Shown here: piece after piece, positions 54,021 to 62,432 of the stretch
Position numbering within the stretch: position 1 is the stretch's first letter
Layout of the letters: each line of letters begins with the position of its first letter
Assembly: GCF_005771535.1 (NCBI RefSeq)
Contig: NZ_VANU01000004.1
Location: 310,001-374,000 of the forward strand
Direction: 5' to 3'
Origin: Arcobacter arenosus
GTDB taxonomy: Bacteria; Campylobacterota; Campylobacteria; Campylobacterales; Arcobacteraceae
DNA: 64,000 nucleotides
The notes under the pieces: generated by a model
Databases searched by the model: none
What the model was told of the DNA's origin: nothing
What the model saw: the letters and a program-made list of their open reading frames with translations, nothing else
Position numbers and translations under genes: made by a program

Positions 54021-54862
54021 TTGAAATCCTCAATTAGATTTTTATAATTATTCCAATAGCTTGTACTATTTTCTTTTGGTACTAGCCATTTAGAAAATAT
54101 TTCTTTATATTCATCTTTATCTCTTAATTTTTCAATACTTTTATTTATATCTTCTATAACTTTTTTACCCCAAGGTGATTTTGAACAAGCTATAGAACCA
54201 AGTACACCCTTTTCATAATTTTCTTCAATTGGCAAAAAAATCAACTGATTATTATCTTTATTTCTTGCATTATAAAAACTAAGTGAACTATAATAATCTA
54301 TTGTATAATCAACTCTTTTTCTTTTTATCATCTCAAAAATTGCATCTGTTATATTTTTTGATGATTTTCTAATTTTAAAATTTGGTTTTTCTTTATATTT
54401 GTTTACTATCTCATCTAAAGGTAATCCATAACCTCTTCCCATACCTTGAATAAAAATAAACTTTTCATTTGCCATTAAATTGTCTAAAGAAATGGGAATC
54501 TTCATAAAAAACTCTTTATTTTCTTTTCTTGTGATAATTCCCAATGGTTCATAATAAACATTAGGAATAGAAGTTATAACATATTCAGGAGTTGTATTAT
54601 AAATCCAAGTAGAGAAGCATACATTTTTTTTATGTTGAAAATTTTTTATTACTCTTGAAAGTGCACTTTGTTTGATTTCATGATTATAATTACTTAAATC
54701 TTTTATAATCAGCTTTTGAAATAAATCACCAAAGCCTTCATTTTTAAATTTACCCTCATTTATATAAAAAGGAGGTGCATCATTAATAAGCCATGTTATT
54801 TTATCATTTTGGTTTGAATATAAAAAAGTAATAAGAAAGATTAAGGAGAGAAAACTTTTCAA
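54017..54862 (-). CDS. Periplasmic solute-binding-like protein of the signalling operon
   Basis: A 281-residue exported protein with a signal sequence (MKSFLSLIFLITFLYS) and a type II periplasmic binding fold of the SBP_bac_3/TIGR02285-like kind: ITWLINDAPPFYI near the start, CFSTWIYNTTPEY and RVDYTIDYYSSLSF further on. No transporter genes adjoin it; instead it is translationally coupled to the hybrid kinase (ATGA). I infer a sensory co-receptor role, as binding proteins can present ligand to kinases. The start is a TTG after AAGGAG; an extended -10 (TGCTACAAT) lies upstream. Confidence 0.82.
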   Translation of the reverse strand: MKSFLSLIFLITFLYSNQNDKITWLINDAPPFYINEGKFKNEGFGDLFQKLIIKDLSNYNHEIKQSALSRVIKNFQHKKNVCFSTWIYNTTPEYVITSIPNVYYEPLGIITRKENKEFFMKIPISLDNLMANEKFIFIQGMGRGYGLPLDEIVNKYKEKPNFKIRKSSKNITDAIFEMIKRKRVDYTIDYYSSLSFYNARNKDNNQLIFLPIEENYEKGVLGSIACSKSPWGKKVIEDINKSIEKLRDKDEYKEIFSKWLVPKENSTSYWNNYKNLIEDFK

Positions 54863-54890
54863 AAAAAACTCCTTGAGTTACATTGTTATT

Positions 54891-54896
54891 ATTGTA
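54891..54896 (-). promoter_or_regulatory. -10 element of the signalling operon
   Basis: Minus-strand TACAAT within TGCTACAAT (extended -10), about 29 bases before the TTG start at 54862. The gap 54897-55000 has nothing else I can name. Confidence 0.45.
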
Positions 54897-54996
54897 GCAC
54901 AGAACTTTAATAATAATCTTATATATATGTAAATCTATTATTAAATAAGAGTTTAAGTGTATTAAAGGAGCAAATTTTATATAAAATAATATAGAA

Positions 54997-55045
54997 ATAA
55001 AAAAAGCCCTATAAGAAAGATGAAAACATCAAACTTATAGAGCTT
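54997..55045 (-). terminator. Terminator of the tRNA cluster
   Basis: On the minus strand, AGCTCTATAAG pairs with CTTATAGGGCT (one G-T pair) around an inner GATG/CATC hairpin, followed by a T-run. It lies 6-7 bases after the last tRNA-Gly. Confidence 0.85.
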
Positions 55046-55051
55046 CTTTAG

Positions 55052-55128
55052 TGGAGCGGGAGACGAGACTCGAACTCGCGACAATCTGCTTGGAAGGCAG
55101 AGGCTCTAGCCAACTGAGCTACTCCCGC
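55052..55128 (-). tRNA. tRNA-Gly(TCC), cluster copy 2
   Basis: A 77-base tRNA with encoded CCA and anticodon TCC, identical to the copy at 55182-55258 and to the lone copy at 48351-48427. Last gene of the four-tRNA cluster. Confidence 0.97.
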
Positions 55129-55181
55129 AAAAATGGTAAAAGAAATAAAAACTAAATAGCTTTACCAAATCTATTTAGTAG

Positions 55182-55258
55182 TGGAGCGGGAGACGAGACT
55201 CGAACTCGCGACAATCTGCTTGGAAGGCAGAGGCTCTAGCCAACTGAGCTACTCCCGC
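55182..55258 (-). tRNA. tRNA-Gly(TCC), cluster copy 1
   Basis: A 77-base tRNA with encoded CCA and anticodon TCC. It is separated by 53 bases from its identical neighbour and follows the CAT-anticodon tRNA by 20 bases. Confidence 0.97.
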
Positions 55259-55278
55259 AAAAATTTGAACATATAAAG

Positions 55279-55355
55279 TGGTGGGTCATGAAGGACTCGA
55301 ACCTTCGACCACTCGGTTATGAGCCGAGTGCTCTAACCAGCTGAGCTAATGACCC
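55279..55355 (-). tRNA. tRNA-Met(CAT)
   Basis: A 77-base cloverleaf with CCA; acceptor stem GGGTCAT/ATGACCC, anticodon loop CTCATAA. A 7-bp fully paired acceptor stem excludes the usual initiator form. Elongator Met is the likeliest identity, but a lysidine-modified tRNA-Ile(CAT) cannot be excluded from the sequence by eye. Confidence 0.9.
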
Positions 55356-55384
55356 ACAGTGGTTTTATCATATTCAAATTTTAA

Positions 55385-55475
55385 TGGCGGACAAGGAGGG
55401 ATTCGAACCCTCGGTACCGTTGCCAGTACGCATCCTTAGCAGGGATGTGGTTTCAGCCAACTCACCCACTTGTCC
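55385..55475 (-). tRNA. tRNA-Ser(GCT)
   Basis: A 91-base tRNA with the long variable arm of class II tRNAs, anticodon GCT in the loop CTGCTAA, acceptor stem GGACAAG/CTTGTCC and encoded CCA. First gene of the cluster; a TATAAA -10 candidate lies at 55534-55529. Confidence 0.96.
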
Positions 55476-55528
55476 TCTATGAATTAGGGATGTAATTTTA
55501 CTTACTGAGTACTTAAAAAACTCTTAAT

Positions 55529-55534
55529 TTTATA
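55529..55534 (-). promoter_or_regulatory. -10 element of the tRNA cluster
   Basis: Minus-strand TATAAA (TATAAAAT), about 55 bases before tRNA-Ser, the only good candidate in the 113-base gap after pyrF. Confidence 0.45.
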
Positions 55535-55582
55535 GCTTTTTTTCATCTTTTTGAAAAGTTATAGGAAAAATTCAAAAGAAAT

Positions 55583-55601
55583 GGAAAATTAAATATTTTC
55601 C
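55583..55601 (-). terminator. Possible hairpin at the end of pyrF
   Basis: Perfect 7-base stem (GGAAAAT/ATTTTCC) with a 5-base loop overlapping the pyrF stop; only a weak T-rich stretch follows on the minus strand. Confidence 0.35.
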
Positions 55602-56275
55602 AATATCTTTTTTACAACCTCTTTTGGGTTTTCTGCTTTGTAAATTGGTCTACCAACTACAATAAAATCAACTAAATTTTCTTTTGAAAAAGGGATATCA
55701 GCAACTCTTTTTTGATCACCGCTGTCTTCACCAAAAGGTCTAATCCCTGGACATAAAGTTATAAACTCATTAGATGTATTATTTTTAATATCTAAACTTT
55801 CAAAAGCAGAACAAACTACACCATCAACTTTTGATTCAAAAGTATCTATAGCCATTTTAGTTGCTTTAGTTTCTATATCTTCATTATATACAGACTTAAA
55901 CTCTTCATTATCAAAAGATGTTAGAGCAGTTACAGCTAAAACTAATGGCTTATTTGGAATATCTTTAATTCTGTCCATTACAGTATTCATAGCTGTTTTA
56001 CCTGAACTTGCATGTACATTAAACATATCAACTAAACCAAATTGTGCAATCTCTTGGGCTGCATCAGCCATAGTATTTGGTATATCATAAAGTTTTAAAT
56101 CTAAAAATATTTTGAAGTTAGGATTAATTACTTTTAAATCTTCTAAAAACTTTTTTCCATCTCTAATATAAGATCTAAATCCAACTTTTAGCCATACATC
56201 AAAATCTTTAATTTGTTCAACTAAAGCCAAGTTTTCTTTTGCACTTGGTAAATCTAATGATACACAAAGTTTCAT
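55589..56275 (-). CDS. pyrF: Orotidine 5'-phosphate decarboxylase
   Basis: A 228-residue OMP decarboxylase, the last step of UMP synthesis. The catalytic motif FLDLKLYDIPNTM (D-x-K-x2-D) is intact; LCPGIRPFGEDSGDQKRVADI and VVGRPIYKAENP are the phosphate-binding ends of the barrel. It starts one base after the nusB stop, as the last gene of a seven-gene minus-strand operon. Confidence 0.97.
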   Translation of the reverse strand: MKLCVSLDLPSAKENLALVEQIKDFDVWLKVGFRSYIRDGKKFLEDLKVINPNFKIFLDLKLYDIPNTMADAAQEIAQFGLVDMFNVHASSGKTAMNTVMDRIKDIPNKPLVLAVTALTSFDNEEFKSVYNEDIETKATKMAIDTFESKVDGVVCSAFESLDIKNNTSNEFITLCPGIRPFGEDSGDQKRVADIPFSKENLVDFIVVGRPIYKAENPKEVVKKILENI

Positions 56276-56276
56276 C

Positions 56277-56672
56277 TTAAGCCTTGCTGATTTTGTCTAA
56301 AAGACCATTTATAAACTTTGGAGCTCCATCACTTGCTAGTCTTTTTGAAAGTTCAATTGCTTCATTTATAACTATTGCTTTATCTAAATCTTTGAATAAA
56401 ATCTCATAAATTGCAAGTCTTAGAATTGATTTTTCAACTGAACCAGTATCTTTAATTCCACCTTGATTTAAATGAGAAACTATCTCCTCATCAATTTTTT
56501 CAATGTTGTTTACTACACCATTAAATAAATCAAGGGCAAACTCTTTTTGTTTGTTTCTGATTTTTTTATCTTCTAAAATCTCATCAACATATTTAACAAT
56601 ACCTTCGTTACCTAAATCATACGCATATAAAAGACCAATTACTGATTCTCTAGCTTGTGTTCTTGTAGCCAA
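56277..56672 (-). CDS. nusB: Transcription antitermination factor NusB
   Basis: A 131-residue all-helical NusB, which with NusE binds boxA RNA in rRNA antitermination. TRTQARESVIGLLYAYDLG, the RLAIYEILF segment and AIELSKRLASDGAPKFINGLLDKI are family signatures. The start is a TTG with AGGA upstream, one base after the ribH stop. The kdsA-ribH-nusB order matches Helicobacter. Confidence 0.96.
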   Translation of the reverse strand: MATRTQARESVIGLLYAYDLGNEGIVKYVDEILEDKKIRNKQKEFALDLFNGVVNNIEKIDEEIVSHLNQGGIKDTGSVEKSILRLAIYEILFKDLDKAIVINEAIELSKRLASDGAPKFINGLLDKISKA

Positions 56673-56673
56673 A

Positions 56674-57144
56674 TTATTTTCCTATTTCACTATATAAATC
56701 TAACATCTCAATAATAGTAACCATAGCCTCTGCACCTTTGTTTCCAACTTTGCTTCCAGCTCTTTCAATTGCTTGTTCAATAGTATCAGTTGTTAAAACT
56801 CCATTTGAAACTGGTTTCCCATATTTTAATGTAACAGTTGCGATACCTTTTGTTGCTTCTGCAGAGATATAATCAAAATGAGGAGTTGCTCCTCTAATTA
56901 CTGCACCTACACAACAAACTGCATCATATTTTCCAGTTTCTAAAGCTTTTTCCAAAGCAAATGGAATTTCAAAAGCTCCTGGAACTAAAATTAAATCTAA
57001 ATTCTCTTCATTTCCACCATGTCTTACAAAGGCGTCTTTTGCACCTTCTACTAGTCTATCTGTAATAATGTGATTAAATCTTCCATTAATAATAGCGATT
57101 TTTTCATCACCTTTTAATCTTAAATTTCCTTCAATAATATTCAT
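56674..57144 (-). CDS. ribH: 6,7-dimethyl-8-ribityllumazine synthase
   Basis: A 156-residue lumazine synthase of riboflavin synthesis, forming icosahedral or pentameric shells. [49 protein letters not shown] (with the catalytic histidine) and [20 protein letters not shown] are the family motifs. AGAGG lies before the ATG, and it follows kdsA by 29 bases. Confidence 0.97.
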   Translation of the reverse strand: MNIIEGNLRLKGDEKIAIINGRFNHIITDRLVEGAKDAFVRHGGNEENLDLILVPGAFEIPFALEKALETGKYDAVCCVGAVIRGATPHFDYISAEATKGIATVTLKYGKPVSNGVLTTDTIEQAIERAGSKVGNKGAEAMVTIIEMLDLYSEIGK

Positions 57145-57173
57145 ACTTACCTCTTTATTTTTAACTAAGGGCG

Positions 57174-57974
57174 TTAATTATACCCTAATACATCTTTGAT
57201 AGCAAAAATGTCATCTATAACTTTATATAACTCATCTACTTGAACCATATTAGGTCCATCACTTAAAGCAACACTTGGATCAAAATGTGTTTCAAAGAAA
57301 AATCCATCAACACCAACAGCAGCTGCAGCTTTTGCTAAACTTGGAACAATTGCAGCATTCCCACCTGTTGTTCCACCTGTACTTGGAACTTGTGCAGAGT
57401 GTGTTGCATCAAAAATAACTGGAGCATACTCTCTCATAGCAATAAGATTTTTCATATCTACAACTAATGCACCATATCCAAAAGTATTACCCCTTTCACA
57501 TAACCAAACATTGTTTTCTTTTGAGTTTTCATAAGAAACCTCATCACAACCTCTAGTTCTTAATACTTTTTCAACTGGGTGTTTCATAGAACCAGCTGCT
57601 AAAAATTGCCCTTTTTTAATATTGATTTTACAATCTGTTTTAGCAGCAGCTACTAATAGATCAGTTTGTCTACATAAAAAAGCAGGAATTTGAAGTACAT
57701 CTAATACTTCAGCAGCAGGTGCCGCTTGATATGATTCATGAATATCAGTTACTAATCTATAACCAAACTGTTCTTTTATCTCTTGGAATAATTTTAATCC
57801 CTCATCTAAACCTGGTCCTCTAAAAGAGTCTAAACTTGTTCTATTTGCTTTATCAAAAGAAGCTTTAAAATAAAAATCCACCCTTTTGTCTTCACTTAAT
57901 GGCTTTAATTTTTCTGCAATTCTCATTACAGTATCTCTATCTTCTAAAACGCATGGTCCTGTTAAAACTATCAC
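57174..57974 (-). CDS. kdsA: 3-deoxy-8-phosphooctulonate (KDO-8-P) synthase
   Basis: A 266-residue KdsA that condenses arabinose 5-phosphate and phosphoenolpyruvate to KDO-8-phosphate for the LPS inner core. [40 protein letters not shown] and FDATHSAQ are visible. The start is a GTG with AAGGA six bases upstream. It links this housekeeping operon to LPS production, as do the lipid A and polysaccharide genes elsewhere in the window. Confidence 0.97.
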   Translation of the reverse strand: MIVLTGPCVLEDRDTVMRIAEKLKPLSEDKRVDFYFKASFDKANRTSLDSFRGPGLDEGLKLFQEIKEQFGYRLVTDIHESYQAAPAAEVLDVLQIPAFLCRQTDLLVAAAKTDCKINIKKGQFLAAGSMKHPVEKVLRTRGCDEVSYENSKENNVWLCERGNTFGYGALVVDMKNLIAMREYAPVIFDATHSAQVPSTGGTTGGNAAIVPSLAKAAAAVGVDGFFFETHFDPSVALSDGPNMVQVDELYKVIDDIFAIKDVLGYN

Positions 57975-57989
57975 ATATTATCCTTTTTT

Positions 57990-59675
57990 CTAATTCCTAT
58001 TAAATATTGTTCTTTTCTCTTCACCTGTGTAAACATAATGAAACTCATAAAAATTTTGTGCAATATATTCTATGTCATTTTTTGCATTTTCATCACAAGC
58101 AAAAAGTATTTCATCATCTTCACATAACTTTATATCATGTTCTGGTAAAAGTTTATATTCACCATCCCTATGAATTAATAGTGGTATTATATTGTTTTTT
58201 TGTTCTCTATTATATAAAGAGCGATTAAAAATATCTAAAAGAATCTCTTTGTCTTCTTTAATTGCCTTAAAAATCTCAGGTGAATTTGTTTTATCAATTT
58301 TTTGTTCATGTAAAATTGGGTTTTCATCTATTACTTGAATTAAATCTTTTACAAGTTTAGAAGCCCAAATATCATCTTTTTTACACATCATCCTAATAAA
58401 CTTATCAGATAGTGGACTAATAAGTGCATTTGTAGTTTTATTTATTAATATTCTTGAAGGCATAAAGATATGATCAATTTTAGCACTTTTAAAAATAGAA
58501 AAGTCTTCCATCTCATTTTCTCTAGCAATTGTCATAATTTTTGGATTTAACTTTTTTGCTGTTGCTAAGATTGAAAGATTTGTTGTATCATTATTAGTAG
58601 CAGAAATAATAGCAACAGCATCTTCTATACCTACACTTAAAAGCAGCTCTTTATCATCGGCATTACCAAAGGTTATATGTCTATTTAAATCACTATTAAA
58701 TGTCCCTACTTTAGCTTTATTCATCTCGATAAACTCTGCTTCAACCTTATCAGAACGTAAAACATTATAAACATGTTGTCCCATTCTACCAAATCCACAA
58801 ACTATATATTTACCTTTAGGGAAAACTGGAAGATTAGCATTTAGGTTATCAATTTTATAAATCCATTTTTCAAGTTTTAATAAATTTGGTGCACTTATTG
58901 CCATCTCAATTTCACTTGAAATTATAGAAAAGGGGTTTGCTATTATCTCCACATCTAAATCCCTTAAGTTTTCACTATGGTTTGTAGTAGTAGATTTAAT
59001 AGCAAGTCTTACATGGGGATTTAAAAGTTTTGATGTCAAAGCAATTCTTAAATTTAAAGAATCATTTTCAAAAATTGAAACTAAACCTTTACAATTATAT
59101 TTTTTGATACCAGCTTCCTCTAAAGCCCTTGGAGTAAAGGCATCTGCAACTAGTACTGGAACTGTTGGGGTAAAATTTTCAAGTCTTAAGGCACTTGCTC
59201 TTTCTTCATCTTTTTCAATTACAACTGTTCTAATCCCTTGTTCAATTGCTCTATTTATAATCTCACTTGTAATTTGATTATAACCTAATATGATTATGAA
59301 TTTATCTTTTAATCTTCTTACTTGATGAACAAATCTTGTTCTCTCAATCTCCCTTAAAAAAAGTTTATCTTGAAGTAAAGCAACTAAGGTACCAATTCCA
59401 TAAAACCACCCAAGAACAGTTAAATAAATAGAAAAGCTAACCCAAAGTCTTTGAGCATATGTAAAAGTGTATGGGGTTTCACCAAAACCAATTGTTGAAG
59501 CAGTATATGATACAAAATAAAATGCATCGAAAATACTCATATGATAAATATTTCCTTTATCATCAACTCCATCAATTATTAGTAATCCAACAATTGCAAT
59601 GGTATAAGTAACAATAATTACAATAAATGGTCTTCTCATCCTTTGAAGGATGATAAATAAAGAACTGTTTTTCAA
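57990..59675 (-). CDS. Potassium channel with two RCK (TrkA-N) domains, GsuK-like
   Basis: A 561-residue ion channel: two main membrane helices (about 17-36 and 78-103) flank a pore loop with the filter TASTIGFGET, close to TVGYGD of potassium channels but with F and E variants. The cytoplasmic part has two NAD-type RCK domains (FIIILGYNQITSEII near 137 and KYIVCGFGRMGQHV near 287), each followed by C-terminal regulatory parts. Two RCK domains in one chain resemble GsuK. Nucleotides or ions probably gate it. The start is a TTG. It follows a small membrane protein gene by 12 bases. Confidence 0.88.
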   Translation of the reverse strand: MKNSSLFIILQRMRRPFIVIIVTYTIAIVGLLIIDGVDDKGNIYHMSIFDAFYFVSYTASTIGFGETPYTFTYAQRLWVSFSIYLTVLGWFYGIGTLVALLQDKLFLREIERTRFVHQVRRLKDKFIIILGYNQITSEIINRAIEQGIRTVVIEKDEERASALRLENFTPTVPVLVADAFTPRALEEAGIKKYNCKGLVSIFENDSLNLRIALTSKLLNPHVRLAIKSTTTNHSENLRDLDVEIIANPFSIISSEIEMAISAPNLLKLEKWIYKIDNLNANLPVFPKGKYIVCGFGRMGQHVYNVLRSDKVEAEFIEMNKAKVGTFNSDLNRHITFGNADDKELLLSVGIEDAVAIISATNNDTTNLSILATAKKLNPKIMTIARENEMEDFSIFKSAKIDHIFMPSRILINKTTNALISPLSDKFIRMMCKKDDIWASKLVKDLIQVIDENPILHEQKIDKTNSPEIFKAIKEDKEILLDIFNRSLYNREQKNNIIPLLIHRDGEYKLLPEHDIKLCEDDEILFACDENAKNDIEYIAQNFYEFHYVYTGEEKRTIFNRN

Positions 59676-59687
59676 AAAAAGCCTTTA

Positions 59688-60065
59688 TTATCTTTTTGAT
59701 TTTAAAGTATCACCAACATACAACATAACTGAAACTATGTTTGCTAATAATGCTCCACCAGATAAAGAGATAATCACTGAAGTAATCTCTGTGTTTATTG
59801 TATAAGCATATGCTGCAACTGTCCAAACTGTAGCTGCTGCTATTAATTGAATATCTGCAACAAGTGAAGTTGCTAATAAAACTGAACCCATTTGTGTTTT
59901 ATCACCAAGTTTTAATATTGTAGCTATTACATTTATTATAATTGCTGCCATAAGTTCATATTTACTATGGTGTTCTAAAGAACTCATATCTCCATAGAAA
60001 AAACCAAAATTTAGTGTCATCGCTAAAATAATAAAAAAACCTGAGATAACCTTATCAAGATTCAT
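59688..60065 (-). CDS. Small four-helix membrane protein, probably DUF6394
   Basis: A 125-residue hydrophobic protein with four predicted membrane segments. The opening LDKVISGFFIILAMTLNFGFFYGDM and the LLATSLVADIQLIAAATVW segment match what I remember of the DUF6394 family of Campylobacterota, but I cannot confirm it here. No function is known. AAAGGA precedes the ATG. Its place directly before the potassium channel gene suggests an accessory subunit or shared regulation; this is inference. Confidence 0.7.
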   Translation of the reverse strand: MNLDKVISGFFIILAMTLNFGFFYGDMSSLEHHSKYELMAAIIINVIATILKLGDKTQMGSVLLATSLVADIQLIAAATVWTVAAYAYTINTEITSVIISLSGGALLANIVSVMLYVGDTLKSKR

Positions 60066-60092
60066 ATATCTTCCTTTAATTCTATTTGGAAA

Positions 60093-60977
60093 TTAATCCT
60101 TCTTTGAAGAGACTAAAACTCCACTGAAAACTATCAGCATTATACCTAAGATAATCCAAATATCAGGAAAAGCGTCCCCTAGTATAAGTCCTATCAAAAT
60201 TGAAAAAGCAATATTTGCATATGAAATAGTTCCTATAATTCCGGCTTTTGCAACAGAATAAGCCTTTGTCATATAAATTTGTGCAAAGGTAGCAACAGTA
60301 CCAAGTAATATAATAAATAACCAATCTTCAGATTTGGGCATAACAAATTTAGCAAAAACAAAATCGAAACTAGGATTTGTGTAAAATTCTGAAATAATCA
60401 TTAAAATAATAGGACCTAATGTTCCAATTCCCATAAACGATAAAACAATTGTTCTTCCATCATAAAACTTTCTAAGTTCCCTTATTGAAGTGTATGCAAG
60501 CCCTGCTCCAACCCCACATAAAATACCTAGCCAATCAGTTTTATCTAAAGAAGAACCATCAAATTTTGTTATAAATAAAATTCCAATAAATCCAATAAAT
60601 ACTCCCAACCAACCTTTAAAACCAATCTTCTCTTTTACAAATATATAAGCAAAAATTGCAGTAAAAATAGTAGAAGTTCTAGAAAAAGTCATTGCCTCAC
60701 CCAAAGGGATATTTGCAATATTATAAAAAAACATCAAAAGGGCACTAAAACCAGCTAAACCTCTAAATATCAATAACCAAGGTTTTCCACCAACTTGCTT
60801 AATTGGGTTCCTATAAATTGAAATTAAGATTAAAAAAACTCCAAAAACATTTCTAAAAAATACAACCTCTAAAGAACTCATAGAGTTACTTAATTCTTTG
60901 GCAAAAGCTCCCATTAAGGCAAATAAAAAAGAGGCAAAAAGCATATACTTTATGCCTAAAGATACATCATTAGTCAT
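60093..60977 (-). CDS. EamA/DMT-family transporter
   Basis: A 294-residue protein with ten predicted membrane helices in two EamA repeats (about 10-140 and 150-290). FFRNVFGVFLILIS and GEAMTFSRTSTIFTAIFAYIFVKEKIGFKGWLGVFIGFIGI are typical of the RhaT/RarD drug-metabolite group. Such carriers export metabolites or amino acids; substrate unknown. It is the first gene of the operon that runs to pyrF, divergent from murA. Confidence 0.9.
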   Translation of the reverse strand: MTNDVSLGIKYMLFASFLFALMGAFAKELSNSMSSLEVVFFRNVFGVFLILISIYRNPIKQVGGKPWLLIFRGLAGFSALLMFFYNIANIPLGEAMTFSRTSTIFTAIFAYIFVKEKIGFKGWLGVFIGFIGILFITKFDGSSLDKTDWLGILCGVGAGLAYTSIRELRKFYDGRTIVLSFMGIGTLGPIILMIISEFYTNPSFDFVFAKFVMPKSEDWLFIILLGTVATFAQIYMTKAYSVAKAGIIGTISYANIAFSILIGLILGDAFPDIWIILGIMLIVFSGVLVSSKKD

Positions 60978-61123
60978 TAAACGTCCTCTAAAAAACGAAT
61001 TTTAGTCACTTTGCAGTTAAAGATTTATTATTAATTTACTTAAATTTAAAAATTAATATTTTTAGTTTCATTTGGGTAAAATTATTTAAATTTTAAAGAT
61101 AATAGATATTTATAGGAAAATAA

Positions 61124-62389
61124 TTGGAATATTTAAAGATTAATGGTGAATCAAAATTAACTGGTGAGGTTAAAATCTCAGGAGCAAAAAATGCAGCATT
61201 ACCTCTAATAGCAGCAACAATTTTAGCAAAAAATGAAATCAGCATTTGTAATATGCCAAATGTTGTTGATATTAATACATTATTAAAACTTATTGATAAA
61301 CTTGGTGGAACTTTCAAAAAAGAAGAAACATGTATCAAAATTGATACTTCAAAATTAAATAAAACAACTGCAACATACGATATTGTAAAAACTATGAGAG
61401 CTTCAATTTTAGTTTTAGGACCTATTTTAGCTAGATTTGGTCATTGTGAAGTTTCACTTCCTGGTGGTTGTGCAATTGGTCAAAGACCAGTGGATTTACA
61501 CCTAAAAGCACTTGAAGCAATGGGTGCACAAATAAAAATAAATCATGGATATATTGAAGCTACTGCGCCAAATGGTCTGAAAGGAACAAAAATTGTATTC
61601 GATAAAGTTACTGTTGGTGGAACTGAGAATACTGTAATGGCTGCAGCTTTAGCAGATGGTGTTACAACAATTGTAAATGCAGCAAAAGAACCAGAGGTTC
61701 AACAACTTTGTGAAGTTATAAAAGATGCTGGAGTTTTAATAGAAGGGATAGGAACAGATACTTTAATTATTCATGGAACAAATAGAAAACTTTTAGAATT
61801 TAAAGATTTTGATGTTATTCCAGATAGGATTGAAGCAGGAACATACCTTTGTGCAGCAGCAATTACAAATTCAAAATTAAAAATAAGTAAGGTTAATCCT
61901 ATTCACCTTGAAGCTATACTTTCAAAACTTGAAGAGATGAACTTTAAACTTATCCAAGATGAAACATCAATAACTGTATTACCAACAGATGAAATTAAAC
62001 CTGTAAATATTGTAACAAGAGAATATCCAGGTTTCCCAACAGATATGCAAGCTCAATTTATGGCATTGGCAACACAAGCAAATGGAGTGAGTACAATTGA
62101 TGAGAGACTATTTGAAAATAGATTTATGCATGTTAGTGAATTATTAAGACTTGGGGCAGACATCCATTTAAATGGAAATATCGCAACAATTAATGGAAAA
62201 GCAAATTCACTTAATGGAACTGATGTTATGGCTACAGATTTAAGGGCTTCATCGGCATTGGTTTTATCTGCATTAGTAGCAAAGGGAGAAACATCAATCC
62301 ATAGAATTTATCATCTAGATAGAGGATATGAAGATTTAGAAGGAAAATTAAATCAAATTGGTGCAAGAGTTGATAGGTTTAATGAATAG
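61124..62389 (+). CDS. murA: UDP-N-acetylglucosamine 1-carboxyvinyltransferase
   Basis: A 421-residue MurA, first committed enzyme of peptidoglycan synthesis, adding enolpyruvate from PEP to UDP-GlcNAc. K22 in GAKNAALPL and the catalytic cysteine C116 in [15 protein letters not shown] are present; a cysteine here predicts ordinary fosfomycin sensitivity of the enzyme. [13 protein letters not shown] and [13 protein letters not shown] are further marks. The start is a TTG with AGGA about seven bases upstream. Confidence 0.97.
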   Translation: MEYLKINGESKLTGEVKISGAKNAALPLIAATILAKNEISICNMPNVVDINTLLKLIDKLGGTFKKEETCIKIDTSKLNKTTATYDIVKTMRASILVLGPILARFGHCEVSLPGGCAIGQRPVDLHLKALEAMGAQIKINHGYIEATAPNGLKGTKIVFDKVTVGGTENTVMAAALADGVTTIVNAAKEPEVQQLCEVIKDAGVLIEGIGTDTLIIHGTNRKLLEFKDFDVIPDRIEAGTYLCAAAITNSKLKISKVNPIHLEAILSKLEEMNFKLIQDETSITVLPTDEIKPVNIVTREYPGFPTDMQAQFMALATQANGVSTIDERLFENRFMHVSELLRLGADIHLNGNIATINGKANSLNGTDVMATDLRASSALVLSALVAKGETSIHRIYHLDRGYEDLEGKLNQIGARVDRFNE

Positions 62390-62432
62390 TTAGTATAAAA
62401 AACAAAACTGAAATAATAAAAAAGGCTGTTAA

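Noticed and set aside
48351-55475. Genomic island or prophage integrated at tRNA-Gly
   Set aside because: No integrase, phage, transposase or conjugation gene is present, and composition looks like the rest of the window; only the repeated tRNA remains as a hint.
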